Part shown: positions 1-11,338 of the stretch, piece by piece
Layout: every line of letters begins with the position of its first letter
Position numbering within the stretch: position 1 is the first letter of the stretch
NCBI GenBank assembly: GCA_029204225.1
Contig: CM055099.1
Span: 69,233,349 to 69,297,348, forward strand
DNA length: 64,000 nt
Direction of reading: 5' to 3'
Source: Diphasiastrum complanatum
Lineage: Eukaryota > Streptophyta > Lycopodiopsida > Lycopodiales > Lycopodiaceae
Position numbers and translations under genes: made by a program
The notes under the pieces: generated by a model
Seen by the model: the letters and a program-made list of their open reading frames with translations, nothing else
The model's database searches: none
Told to the model about the DNA's origin: nothing

Positions 1-1020
1 CTAGTTCAGCTACAGGACTTCAGCGACATCTGGATGCTTTGTATACTTTCTGTTAGATATGGGGGCTAATGGTGAACAATGGAAAGACTAAGGTTATGGT
101 GTTTAACACCAACAGGCAGCATATAAGAGACACTATGTTCTATTTTGATGGACAGCCTCTAGAGATAGTAGCGTCTTACACATACCTGGGTGTTCTCTTT
201 TCTGGCCCATTGCTTTCGTTTCGACCAGCTGCATTGGCTAGGCTCCGCAAGGGGCCCTCTGCTCTTGTTCAGATGGAGAGGTTTTCCTCTACTTATTATG
301 TGCACGATCCAGACACACAATGTTGCCTTCTATGTCTGACCTCCCCAATGGGACTCATGGGTTCATTCGTAGACGGATCTACCGGATCTATCGGTGTTGT
401 GCATTACAGGAGGTTGAGGATGAGTTTCACTTTATTTTTTTATGTCCAGCTTACTATGAGATTAGAGGCAGATACCACTGTCTTTATCGGGACACTCCAC
501 TCACGCTTGGTTCCTTCTTTGCCTATCCCGATGCGAGATGTGTTGGTTTACTTTTGCGAGAGTTGTTCTCCTTGAGATCTTCACTTATGTCGGGTGATCA
601 GGATGTTGACCACAGCCAACCACATATTACACTTTTTTTTCAAAAAAGAGTTAGGGAGGATACTTCTGATAGTGAGATTGACATTCCAGCTCGCCGACAG
701 AAGCTCCAGCGTCTTCCTCGACCGTCCAGAGTTCATCATCAGAGGCCACCATGTGCCTCACACCAGATCACACAGTTTTTCTCTTTCAGTTAGTGAGTTG
801 TACTCCTCCACGTAGCTGGTGGTTAAGCTACTGCTTTTGAACCCTCACCATAGCTGGAGGTTAAGCTTTGGTTTTATTTCTAGTTTATTCTGTTTTTAGC
901 TTTAGCGGATAGAAATAAGTCCAACATGGACAACGCTCCTTTCTGATGTACTTTTTCTTTGTCTTATGTGCCCAAGGGCATCCGAAAGACATTAATATAT
1001 TCTATTCTATTCTATTCTCT
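1..1020 (+). mobile_element. LINE fragment S1, 3' part (B-related family)
   Basis: It opens inside ORF2 just after the reverse transcriptase YADD box (GKTKVMVFNTNRQ, then SYTYLGVLFSGPL) and runs to a 3' end. Internal deletions near 319 and 393 join distant ORF2 segments, and the reading frame is broken. The C-terminal part (EVEDEFHFIFLCPAYYEIRG) is present although the first Cys pair is lost. The 3' UTR carries the stem-loop at 961-990 and a (TATTC)n tail merging into CT. The 5' boundary lies outside the window. Confidence 0.85.
961..990 (+). promoter_or_regulatory. LINE 3' stem-loop, S1
   Basis: The basal stem is GTCTT/AAGAC and the apical stem TGCCC/GGGCA with loop AA. TTAAT follows. Confidence 0.7.
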
Positions 1021-1071
1021 CTCTCGTCTGCTGCTATGGCTTAGTGCGCCCTCCATCCCCCGTGCTCCATC

Positions 1072-2367
1072 CATGGCGCCCACCCGGGCTGCTGCTCGCA
1101 GGACCCCCTCGCTTTCCTACCCCACTCGCTGTCACCTCATCTTCATCCCCCCCCCCCCCCCCCCCGCTAGTGCCGCCTCATCCTCATTCCCTCTTGCGAC
1201 TGCCTTATCCCCCCCCCCCCGTGACCTCCCCCTGCCTCATCCCAATTCCCTCTCACGGCTTCCTCACCCCCCTTGCTGTCACGACCTCCCCCTTCCCTGT
1301 CACGACCCCCCCCCCTGCGCTGCAGATGACACCCTCCTCGTTGTTGACACCCTCCCCCTCGCCGCCCTCGCTACCACTGGTGATACCCCCCCCCCCCTCG
1401 CTGCCCTCGCAATTGGTGCTGACCCCCTCCTCGCTGGTGAGACCTCCATCCTCTCTGATGTTGTCACCTCCACTCTTGTTGGTTCTGTCACCTCAACGCT
1501 GCCTGCTGTTGCCGTGGCACCCCCTTCCACCTCATCTTTCTGTTCTTCCTCTTCTTCTTCTTCCTGCACTATTCCCCCTCCCTCTCTCTCATCCCCTTCT
1601 TCCTCCGCATCATCTTCACACACACACACAAAACCCCTCCATTTACAACCCCCATTCTCTACACTCCCTCCAAATCGACGGAACTCTTTTCCTCTTGGGA
1701 AGCTGACCACATGCGAGCAGATCTCTTATTCTTGAAGCAAGAACTTTCACAAATGAAAGAAGTCATGGTTTCCTTAATAAAGGGAAAGAACCTGTTGCAG
1801 TCCAAAGTCGCTTCATTGGAGCAAGTGATCAACACTAAGCAGGCCGCAACCTCGGAATCCCACCACCATGATACGGGCGCTTGAGAGTAAAATTGAGCAG
1901 CATAAAGATTCATGGGCAGCAGTCTTGAAGAAAGGCACCACACCTAGCGCCCCCATTTCCTCAGTCATCTCAGCCACCATTTCAGAAGAGCGGTCACGGG
2001 AGGAGAACGCCCATAACATTAGGGTTCGTGGGATACCGGACACACAGGATGCCATTGCCGAAGCTACGAGATTTCTCGAGACCACTCTAGGACATATGAC
2101 AAATGGGCTAGATACAGCTTGAAGGACCACCAAAGATGTAGCTACACTCATTATCCGTTTCACTTCCTTGGGGAGTCGCCGAGATGCTTTGCAATGCAAA
2201 GCTAAGCTACGTGGCACCACTATCTATATGGATGACGACCTCACATTTATCCAAGTGGAGGAGAGGCGTAAGGCCTTCAGGCAGCCCATGAGACTGGCAG
2301 ACGAGTCATTTATCGAGATGGACAAGTGCGCTTTCTTGATAGTGCTCCTAGCAGATCACAATGCTAG
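1072..2367 (+). pseudogene. LINE C ORF1, broken
   Basis: The likely start is ATG 1072 (MAPTRAAARR), comparable to MAPKKK in B and MAPPKR in H. A Pro/Ser/Ala-rich region includes a poly-C tract at 1149-1165, a likely frameshift site. A coiled coil follows (about 1710-1910), then the L1-ORF1p-like domain with NIRVRGI and TIYMDDDLT. A Trp codon has become a stop near 2120, and a further frameshift precedes the end. In the ancestral frame ORF1 ends at TAG 2365. Confidence 0.75.
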
Positions 2368-2407
2368 GGATTTGGGGTGCCCGGGGCTGGGAGCACCCCG
2401 GGGCCCC
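2365..2407 (+). promoter_or_regulatory. ORF1 UAG stop plus readthrough-like hairpin, copy C
   Basis: TAG at 2365 is followed by GGATTT and then arms 2374-2386 (GGGGTGCCCGGGG) and 2396-2407 (CCCCGGGGCCCC). They form about 12 pairs with one bulged G and one G-U pair. The frame is open from the TAG into ORF2 (first endonuclease motif WNCAG). Confidence 0.7.
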
Positions 2408-5400
2408 ATTCACACCACCTTCAGATTGGAGTGTGGAATTGTGCTGGCATACACTCATCTTCTACGACAGGAGATCTTGTTGATTTTATTACAGGCAGAG
2501 ACATATTATTCTTCATGGAGACACAAAAGAGCCCAGAGCAAGGACTTCCCTCTTTTCCTGGATATAGATGGGACTCAGTATTCCGACGAGCAACTAGATC
2601 TGACAGTGGCCGTGGTTTAGGTGGGGTCACCTACTTATACAAAGAGACTCTTCATTCGAGTATTGACTTCATTCGACATGACGAGCAGGCCCGCTACATA
2701 TGGACTCATCGTGGGTCAGGATATTGGTTTGGATAGCGATCTTTTTATTGTAGCGTGTTACTTTCCACCAGAGTCCTCGTCTTTTGCTGAGGGTATTGGA
2801 TCTCCATATCAGGACCTTTCACCAGATATTACTAGATTCTCAGAGTGGGGGCATATTCTCCTCACAGGAGATTTTAATGCCCGAACATCTTCGACAGACA
2901 GAGTTTTTCGACACCACTGATCAGCTACGTGTTCGTGCCCTTGACAGTGATATGCTTGGAGTTACCAGGACCTCCGTGGATAGCTTGGGACCTACTACTT
3001 CATATGGTGAGCATTTACTACAGTTTGGAGAGGCACACGAGCTAGCCATTTATAATGGCTTACCTTGTTGGCCACATTCAGACAGTTATACATGCCACCC
3101 TCACAGTGGAGGACATAGTGTCGTTGACTATCTCATGGGGTCACCATCCTTTATACCCACAGTCTCTGACTTCCACGTCCCTACCACCACCCTTTCTGAT
3201 CACTCATTTCTCTCCTTCAATATTGGCCACCTTCCACCCACTCATTCATCTACACCATCCACGCTTACCCGCGCACCCACATACATATTTGATCTCACTT
3301 ACATGCCTTTGTACCGTCAGCCCTTGGCTTCACTTTTACGTTCCTTTCCTCATGACAGTCCAATCGACACCCAGGCTGCTTTCCTCACCACCTTTCTCCA
3401 CACGGCTGCATCACTAACCCTCCCCACAAAACCCCATTCCAAAAAGACTCGCCACACACCTCGACCATTGCACCCTCCATGGTACGATACCAAGTGTCGC
3501 TCCCTTCATCAGTCAGTAACCTATTCACGTATCCATGCCCCACATTTGTTTCGATCTTCCAGACGCTCCTACCATTGTGTTCTCTGCCGTAAGAAGCGTT
3601 CCTATGACGATTTTGAAGGGAAACGTCTTATTCACCTTCTTTTCAATTCTTCTTCGGGCGCTTTTTGGCGTGAGTTCATCCCTCGCTCTCCACCCCCTCT
3701 CCTGGAAGACCTTCGCATTTGGAATGATTATGCTACCAACCTGTATACCGTCCCTACCGACTCGCCGATCTCTATATCTCCACGACCATGCGAGTTCTCC
3801 TTCTTCACGTCTGACATAGTTACTTGCAGCCATTAGGAAGATGAAGTCCCACAAGGCCAGAGATATTGAAGACCTTGAATTTGAGCTCCTTTCCCATGCC
3901 TCTGACTTACTTGCCCCCACTATAGCCACCCTTCTTGATTCCGTAGTTGTTTCCGGCTTCCCATCATCCTAGTGCACTAACATTATCCACCCCATCCATA
4001 AGAATGGTGACCCCATGATTCCGAGTAACTACCACACCATCATGATTGGACATGTCCTGGCGAAACTATCTGGTACTATACTACAGTCTGTTGTGAGAGG
4101 CGGAGACTAGGAGATTACATGCCATGGGTCAGCAGGCAGGTTTTTGTGCCCACTACTCTACTTCAGACCACATCTTCACATTGCGGGCACTGATTGAGGA
4201 GGCTAAGCACAGGAGAGAGAGGGTTTACTGTTGTTTTGTGGACTTCAAGAAAGCCTTTGATTCTGTTCCTTGCTCATTGCTCATCCAGAGACTCCGAGAC
4301 CTTGGCTTCTTCACTGAGATCGTTCTTGTTGTGATGGCACTTTATGAGCGTGTCCTGGGATGTTTCCGGCATAGCAGTGGCATATCCGATCAAATTTGGA
4401 GCACTATTAAGGTGAAGCAGAGTTGCTCTCTCTCACCAATCCTCTTTGGCCTGTATATTGATGAGTTGGAGCGAGTCATTACACAGTGTGGTGGTGCTGG
4501 TTGCAAGCTTGGGGACATCTTGATTGCTATCCTCCTTTATGCCGATGATGTGGTATTGGTCTCACCGACCAGAGAGGGTTTCCAGCGACAGTTGGCCAGC
4601 CTGCATGAGTTTTGCACCAGATGGGGCCTAGGGGTGAACATTGGGAAGACCAAGGTTATGGTTTTAGAGGTGGTCCCTTCCTACACATACCTGAAGATCC
4701 TTTTCTCAGGTCCTATTTTTGGCATGAGACAGGCTGCCACCACTTGACTGGGGAAGGGGCATGCCTCCCTTGTTCAGCTAGAGCGATTCTTTTTCCGGAA
4801 GTCCGTCTAGGATGCTCGCAGTAAGTGTCGCCTCTTTGATACCATTGTCAACCCCACAGCTCTATATGCGGCAGAGACATGGTGTACAGGTCTCCCCTCT
4901 TCATATTCTTTCACGATTACAGACCACCATGCTAGCTCGGCTGATTCGAGCAAAGCCTTCTGTTCCACATGAGATCCTCTTGGCTGAGTTTGCAGTTCCA
5001 CCTTTACAAATCAAGGCAGCTCTTCAGCTCATTACTTATATACAAAGGATACAGGCATTACCAGAGATAGACAGATGATACATACAGGTTGCACTATCCT
5101 CTTCCCAGCATCTTCATGATCAGGGCTACAGGTTATCATGGTTCTCTCAGGCATCTCACCTCCTACTTGATTCATCTGGTATCTCCATCACAGAGCTACC
5201 CTCAGGCACCCACCAGTATATCAAACGATTCCTCTATCGCGCATATTTAGAGCGGACTTGGCATAACCAGTTAGGGGTTAAGCCAGCTTTCTACCAGACC
5301 CATTTCTTGGAGCTGGATACATCAGGGGCCCCGGTTATGCCACATTGCCTCAGATTCACACTGGGACAACTTAGGGTGTCTTCTCATCAGCTAGCTATTG

Positions 5401-5858
5401 AGACTGGGAGATTTCATGGTAGTCCCAGAGAGGAGCGGATTTGCCAGTTATGCTCTCTAGGTGAGGTGGAGTCTGAGGAGCACTTTATCTTCCGATGCCC
5501 TATATACTATGAGATCAGAGGGCGGTATCACACTCTACGCTCTCTCGTGGCCTATGAGGACCCACGATGTGTCACTCTGATGATACGTGAGATGTTCATA
5601 CTACGGAGAGATTTATACGAGACACCACAACATTCTACCTCACAGCCATTGATCACTTCATTCTTTACTAGGCGGAGATCGCGTGATCTAGTGCTGAAGG
5701 AGGATTACGACGACGACGAGGAGGATAGCCGCTCACATGTTCATAGAGATCAGAGACGGTGTACTTCCCACCATCATGTTACTACCGGGATCACCAGACA
5801 TCATACACAGAGACGTGCTACTACTACACACGCTCATGCTCACAGACGACGCCAGTAG
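2368..5858 (+). pseudogene. LINE C ORF2, broken (endonuclease and RT)
   Basis: The order is AP endonuclease (WNCAG, METQ, GDFNA at about 2871, GGHSVVDYLMGS, SDHSF), linker, reverse transcriptase (CCFVDFKKAFDSVP, LYADDVVLV at about 4537) and C-terminal Cys/His motif (CQLCSLGEVESEEHFIFRC). Several frameshifts (for example near 2630, 2900 and 3830) and stops (for example 4745, 4808 and 5075) inactivate it. Full-length relatives have about 1180 codons. Confidence 0.85.
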
Positions 5859-6075
5859 GCTCCAGCGCTTTCTCATGCTGTCACTCGCATTACATCTTTT
5901 TACAGTATCAGCACAGGCTTCATAGTCTTGACATCTTGACATAGATACATATGTTCAATATGCACACACACCGCATACGTCTCTATTTTAGTTGTACTAG
6001 ATGTTTTTCTTTATTACATATTGGAGACGTTTTATATGCTCCCATGGTTACCACACACTTGACATGTACTTTTTA

Positions 6076-6105
6076 GTCTTATATGCCTTTTGGCATGGAA
6101 AAGAC
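6076..6105 (+). promoter_or_regulatory. LINE 3' stem-loop, copy C
   Basis: The basal stem is GTCTT/AAGAC; the apical stem is ATGCC/GGCAT with a TTTT loop. ATTAATAAAG and (CT)n follow. Confidence 0.75.
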
Positions 6106-6114
6106 ATTAATAAA

Positions 6115-6116
<2 letters not shown>

Positions 6117-6150
<34 letters not shown>
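6117..6150 (+). repeat. (CT)n tail of copy C
   Basis: It follows TTAATAAAGC and abuts ORF2 sequence of the next unit at 6151 with no spacer. Confidence 0.9.
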
Positions 6151-6152
<2 letters not shown>

Positions 6153-6620
6153 GCTTAGCAGAATGATTAGGGCTAAGCCCTCGGTGCCACATGATATCAT
6201 ATTAGCGGAGTTTGCTTCCCCTCCCCTGGTTATCGGTGCTATGTTTCAGATCATTACCTTTCTTCACAGGATATCAAAGTTAGACACTTCCAGATATATT
6301 GTTGTTGCTCTCACTTCATCACGCGCCATTGCTGGATAGGGGGCCAAGCATTCTTGGTTTGGCAGTGTCTCAGCCCTTCTTCGGACTTGGGGCCTATCTA
6401 TACTTGATCTTTCGAGCGGGACTCATGCTTATATCAGACAACATATTTATCGTAGCCACATACGCACTATATGGTCACAGCCTGACCCTGATAAGGTCAA
6501 GATACATTTCTATGGCACACATCTACTACGGTTGGATACTACGGGTACCCCTGTCCTTCCAATATATCTTACACAGCCATTATCTTTTGGTCTGCAATAC
6601 CATATGGGACAGCTCTGAGT
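6151..6620 (+). mobile_element. LINE fragment S3a, 5'-truncated in ORF2 C-terminus
   Basis: It starts directly at the end of the copy C (CT)n tract with the codons for LSRMIRAKPSVPH and runs through the thumb-like C-terminal region (B-related family). It stops near 6620, where the sequence jumps back to the endonuclease-RT linker. It has no tail, so either S3b inserted here or a deletion joined two copies. Confidence 0.75.
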
Positions 6621-9537
6621 CTCATAGTCACAACACACCGTCCCACCCATCACCATCGCCCGGTTTTCTCTCCATCTGGTTTTCCCCTTTACACCGAGTC
6701 CCTAATCACTTTTCTCCAAGACTATCCCTTCACCTCCTCAGTTGACCAACAAGCTGTTTTTTAATCTCAATTCCTTTTGCAATCCGCCAATACTGCCTAT
6801 CCTTCTAAAACCTTCTCTTCGCATAAACGCACCCACAACAAATGGTATGATACAGAGTGCTTCTCACTGCATAAACAAGTTGTTTACGCTAGATACCACT
6901 CTCCTCACAACCTAGCCTTGAAACAAAAAGAATATCACAAAGTGACTTTGAAAAAAAGGACAGCTTATCTCCAGTCCTTAAGACAAAAACTTGTTGATGC
7001 TATTGCCTCCCATCCTCCCATTTCTTTTGGCGGATGTTCTCTAAAAACCCTTATAAACCCACTCCTATTGCTATTGAGTCATGGATAAATTATGCTTCTA
7101 AGCAATTGACTCTCTTTCCATTTCTCTTTCCCCACGACCTTCAGAATTCACCCTCTTCACCCCGTCCATGGTTGAAAACGCCATCCAAAATGGTCAAACC
7201 CAAAAAGCCACTAATGTTGACCTCCTAAGTATGGACTTCCTAAAACCAGTTGCCCACATTATTGCCCCATACATTTCCCATATCTTCAACCAATCTGTCA
7301 TCTTCGGTCTCCCCATATCCTGGTGCACCAACCTTTTACACCCTATCCTCAAAACCGGGGATCCTTTGACTGTAGGCAGCTACCGCACTATTATGATCAG
7401 TCATACTATGGCCAAGCTATATGGATCAGTTTTGCAATCTATTGTTAGCTCACGGGCAGAGATAGAGGGGTTACATGCTATGGGATAGGTAGGCTTTCGG
7501 GCTGGCTACTCCACGGCTGACCAGATATTCATCCTGAGATGCATTACTGAGGAGGCTAAGTTCAGGAAGTAGAGGGTTTATTGTTGCTTTGTGGATTTCC
7601 GCAAAGCCTTCGATTCTGTTCCGAGACACCTTTTACTCCAGCGCCTAGCATCGCTTGGATTTTCTCAGGAGATCATTGCTGCTATCGTCACATTGTATGA
7701 GAGAGTGTTGGCTTGTTTACGAGATGGTGATGGATGGTCCTCTTACATTCATAGTACAGTGGGAGTTAAGCAGGGATGTCCTTTGTCCCCTACTCTCTTT
7801 GCTCTATATATTGATGATCTTGAGCGGATTATTAGGGAAGAGGGTGGAGATGGCTGTCCGTTAGCAGATATGATTATCCCTATTCTACTATATGCGGATG
7901 ACATGATACTTCTATCGAGATCAGCATCTGGGCTTCAGCAGCACCTTGATGCTTTATAGACTTTCTGCCAGATTTGGGGTTTGATGGTGAACATTGGTAA
8001 GACTAAGGTCATGGTGTTCTCTAGAAACAAACCGCTTAGTGAAAAAGCAAACAAGCAGTAGGCCTAGGTTTACTAGCAATCAACACCAATCGACAGCATA
8101 TGAGAGACACAGTGTTCTAATATGATGGGCTGCCACTGGAGATAGTAGCCTCATATACATACTTGGGTGTCCTTTTCACTGGTCCATTGAACACTTTTAG
8201 ACCAGCTGCACTGTCTAGGCTCTGCTAGGGGCACTCTGCTCTTGTCCAGATGGAGAGGTTTTCCTCTATTTACTATGTACATGATCCTGACACGCGTATT
8301 TTCTGCCACTGTCTCTCCGATGGCTCTATATTCAGCAGAGACATGGTGTCCTGGCTTGTCCAGAGATACTTGGAGTGATATTTCACGTTTGCAGATCCTT
8401 ATGCTTAGCCGGATGATCCGTGCGAAGCAGTCAGTTCCCCATGATATCATACTGGCACAATTTGCCTCACCTCCACTGATTGTCGAGGCTATATTTTGGA
8501 TTATCACATTCATTCATAGAGTCTCGGAGCTTGATTCATCCAGATATGTTGCTGCAGCTTTCACATCCTCTCACACTCTAGCTAGTCAACAGGCTAAGTC
8601 CTCATGGTTTCAGTGTGTTTCTGACCTTTTGAGTAGGTGGGCTTTATCTATATCTGATCTCCCGAATGGGACACACACGTATATCCACCAATAGATTTAC
8701 AGAGCTTACATCAGCACAGAGTGGTCTCACCCAGATCCAGCACGGGTCAAGCTCCATTTTTACCACACTCATCTTCTTCAGCTTGATGTTTCCGGGCTTT
8801 CCATTCGGCTGGGTTATTTGTCTCAGACGTTATCTTTCGGCCTGCGTTGTCGTCTTGGTCAGCTCAGGGTCTCTTCTCACCAGCTTGCTATTGAGACAGG
8901 CAGATACACAGACACACCTCGACCGCTACGGATTTGTCGATGCTGCTCTTTACAGAAGATTGAGGATGAGTTCCATTTCATTTTCCGATTTCCAGCCTAC
9001 TATGAGATCAGAGGCAGATACCATTGCTTATATAGAGATACTCCACTTACACTTGGTTCTTTCCTTGCCTTCTTAGATGCGAGATGTGTTGGTTTATTAT
9101 TACGAGAGATGTTTACTCTAAGATCTTCCTTTTTATTGGATGTTTCTGATGTGGATCATAGCCAGTCCCACATTACACACTTTTTCCAGAAGAGGGATAG
9201 AGATGAGACTTCTGACAGTGAGATGGACATTCCAGTAGGATGACTGAAGCTCCAACGTCCTCTTCATTCCTCCAGGCCTAGGGCTCTTCACTCGAGGCCA
9301 ACACCTGCTTCTCACCATATCACACAGTTTTTTATATCCAACTAGCTAGTTAGTTAACTTATTTCAGTTCTCCCTTTCCTGTAGCTAGTGGTTAAGCTAG
9401 TAATATTGTACCCTCGACAAAGCTGGAGGTTAAGCGTTGTTTTTCTCTGTTTTCTAGTGCTGGTTTAGCTTTTAGGAATAAGTCCTACATGGATATGCTC
9501 CTTCTTTTTTGTTGTACACAGACATTAATATAATTCT

Positions 9538-9598
<61 letters not shown>
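6621..9598 (+). mobile_element. LINE fragment S3b, linker to 3' end (B-related)
   Basis: It begins in the endonuclease-RT linker (NKWYDTECFSLHK near 6840), contains RT motifs (CTNLLHPILKTGDP, CCFVDFRKAFDSVPR, GVKQGCPLSPTLFALYIDDL, LLYADDMILLSR) and the C-terminal region to about 9240. Stops occur near 7485, 7570 and 7957. About 60 bp of unrelated sequence (8021-8080) interrupts the ORF after KTKVMV. The 3' UTR lacks the terminal hairpin by a small deletion near 9520 but keeps the CTAATTCT(CT)n tail of B. Confidence 0.85.
9541..9598 (+). repeat. (CT)n tail of S3b
   Basis: A CT tract of about 58 bp follows TAATTCTAATTC; the next LINE unit starts immediately after it. Confidence 0.9.
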
Positions 9599-9600
<2 letters not shown>

Positions 9601-10709
9601 GACATCTACTAATTGGACATATATCTCCATGATGATATGGGCTAAGCCCTCAGTACCACACCAGATTATACTGGCAGAGTTCGCGGTCCCCCCCCCATTC
9701 AGATGGGACACCTTTTCTCATGATATTCTCAGGCTTGTCGTCTCCTCTCCACATTGGGTATCCAGATCACTGACCTACCTGCGGGCACCCATCAGTACAT
9801 CAGAGGCCTCCTCTACAGATCATATCTTCATATCACCTAGCAGGGTCCATTGGGGACCAAGAGTGATTTTTATCGTAAACACTTTCTATCTCTTGATCCA
9901 GCTGGCTACCCCATACAATCTGGTTACTTGCTGCGGAGTATATCACAAACTACGGATAGAGATGGGTCAGTTTCGGGTTTCTTCACATCAACTGGCCATT
10001 GAGACCGGCAAATACAGTGGCAACCCACGAGAGGACCGGCTTTGTAACATGTGTTCTATGCATGAGATTGAGGACGAATCACATTTCCTCTTCAGATGTC
10101 AAGCCTACTATGAGATTCAGAGGAGGTACTACTGCTTGTTCAGAGAGCACCCAGTGACACTTTCTACCTTGATATCCTAAGAGGACCCCAGATGTGGCGC
10201 AATGATCCGGGAGATGTCAGACTTGAGGAGGAGACTAGATACTAATACACACTCCCTGGTACAGTTGAGCATCAGTGAGTGCATATCCCGTCGGAGATAG
10301 AGATTCGACGTCTCCATAGGCTATGATTTTGATGGAGAGGCCGAGATTCCAGATTCTTCCATACATCGGCAGTAGCGACCATGTCGATGGCCAGAGAGAC
10401 AGTCAGTCAATAGGCCCCAGTCCAGATGGACACAGCAGCAGAGACGACACCGACAGCCTACCCGACGACAGAGGTTCATGGCACACCCAGTGACACCTTC
10501 GCAGCATACCATCCACCACTTCTTCCAGGCTAATAGGCATCATGATATTCGATTCTAGGCTGCTGGACCTTGACTGGGCCAGCCATCTTTAGGCATTATA
10601 TTTGCAGTTCTTGTTTTTTAGATGATTGAGCTTTAAGCTCCTACGTGCACACTTGACATGTACCTTTTCGAGTCCTATGCACCTTAGGGTATTCAAGGAC
10701 ATTAATAAA

Positions 10710-10741
<32 letters not shown>

Positions 10742-10746
10742 CTCTC
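9599..10746 (+). mobile_element. LINE fragment S4, ORF2 C-terminus to 3' end (E family)
   Basis: It is 5'-truncated next to the IRAKPSVPH codons (about 9637), has an internal deletion near 9710, then MGQFRVSSHQLAIETGK and the Cys/His motif CNMCSMHEIEDESHFLFRC. The 3' UTR holds the E-type stem-loop (10672-10700), then TTAATAAAAT and a (CTTT)n tail, showing that tail composition differs between copies. Confidence 0.85.
10672..10700 (+). promoter_or_regulatory. LINE 3' stem-loop, S4 (E type)
   Basis: The basal stem is GTCCT/AGGAC. The apical stem is partly decayed: CACC against GGGT, where E and G have TACC/GGTA. The basal change from GTCTT/AAGAC is compensatory. Confidence 0.65.
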
Positions 10747-11338
10747 GTCTCCCGCCTGCCCATCGCGCCTCTTGCCTGCCATTGTCTATCGCCCAGCTCC
10801 CCCGCCTGCCATCGTCCATCGCCTACCAGCACTGGGCGTGGTCGTCCAACGCCCAGCGCGCCTGCCTCCAGCGATGGCATGCCTACTGGAAAGCTGTGGT
10901 GATGGCCAAGAACAAGAGTGCAGTGGTACCTAACTTTTGTCCAAGTACAAGAACGGAAACTAGCCTGCCAGAAAGCAAAAGATTTGGGGAAACATCTCAT
11001 TTACAGAGATGGGATAATACGTTTCGTAGAAAAAGAGTTAAAGAGGTAGTGGAGATTGTAGTAGTAGTCTAGTAGAGTTAGAGAAATGAGGAGCTTTCAG
11101 TTGATTTGTAGATGGTCATAGTACCATAATTTTCGTGAACTATTTTATCTCCTCATACGTTTTTTAGATAGTACTTTTAGTTAGTAGTTTTAGTTTTGGA
11201 TTGACGGCACTGGTCCATCTTGGTGAAACACACTTGATATGTACTTTTTGGTCTTATATGCCTTTTGACATGGAAAAGATGTTAATACATATGTCTTTCT
11301 TTCTTTCTTGACTTTCTTTTCTTCTCTTCTCTCTCTCG
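10747..11338 (+). mobile_element. Internally deleted mini-LINE S5 (ORF1 only)
   Basis: This unit of about 590 bp has a GC-rich leader, an ATG with basic residues (MAKNKSAVV, 10903), then a jump near 10930 straight to the end of the ORF1 C-terminal domain (VQERKLACQKAKD, IYRDGIIRF) and a stop, followed by a 3' UTR with a decayed ATGCC/GACAT stem-loop and (CTTT)-rich tail. All of ORF2 is missing. It has both LINE ends, as expected of a non-autonomous derivative. The leader does not closely match other copies. Confidence 0.65.

Larger units (their letters stand above)
1021..6150 (+). mobile_element. Full-length but decayed LINE, copy C
   Basis: It starts after the tail of S1 with a CTCTCTCG stretch and a C-rich leader, then ORF1, the UAG/hairpin junction at 2365-2407, ORF2, a 3' UTR and the (CT)n tail to 6150. 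At about 5.1 kb it matches A and B in layout. It carries many stops and frameshifts, so it is older than B1/B2. Its 3' end is the ATGCC/GGCAT type shared with A, I, J, L and N. Confidence 0.9.

Noticed and set aside
1300-1710. Long Pro/Ser-rich and Glu/Gly-rich ORFs on both strands in LINE leaders (also 12977-13782 and 40798-41166)
   Set aside because: Low-complexity C-rich sequence gives open frames on both strands. Only the frame leading from a basic ATG start into the coiled coil is supported as ORF1.
2168-2620. Uninterrupted frame crossing the ORF1/ORF2 junction of copy C, which seemed to argue against a stop
   Set aside because: It results from a frameshift in the decayed ORF1. Aligned by codon to A, the ancestral frame has TAG at 2365.
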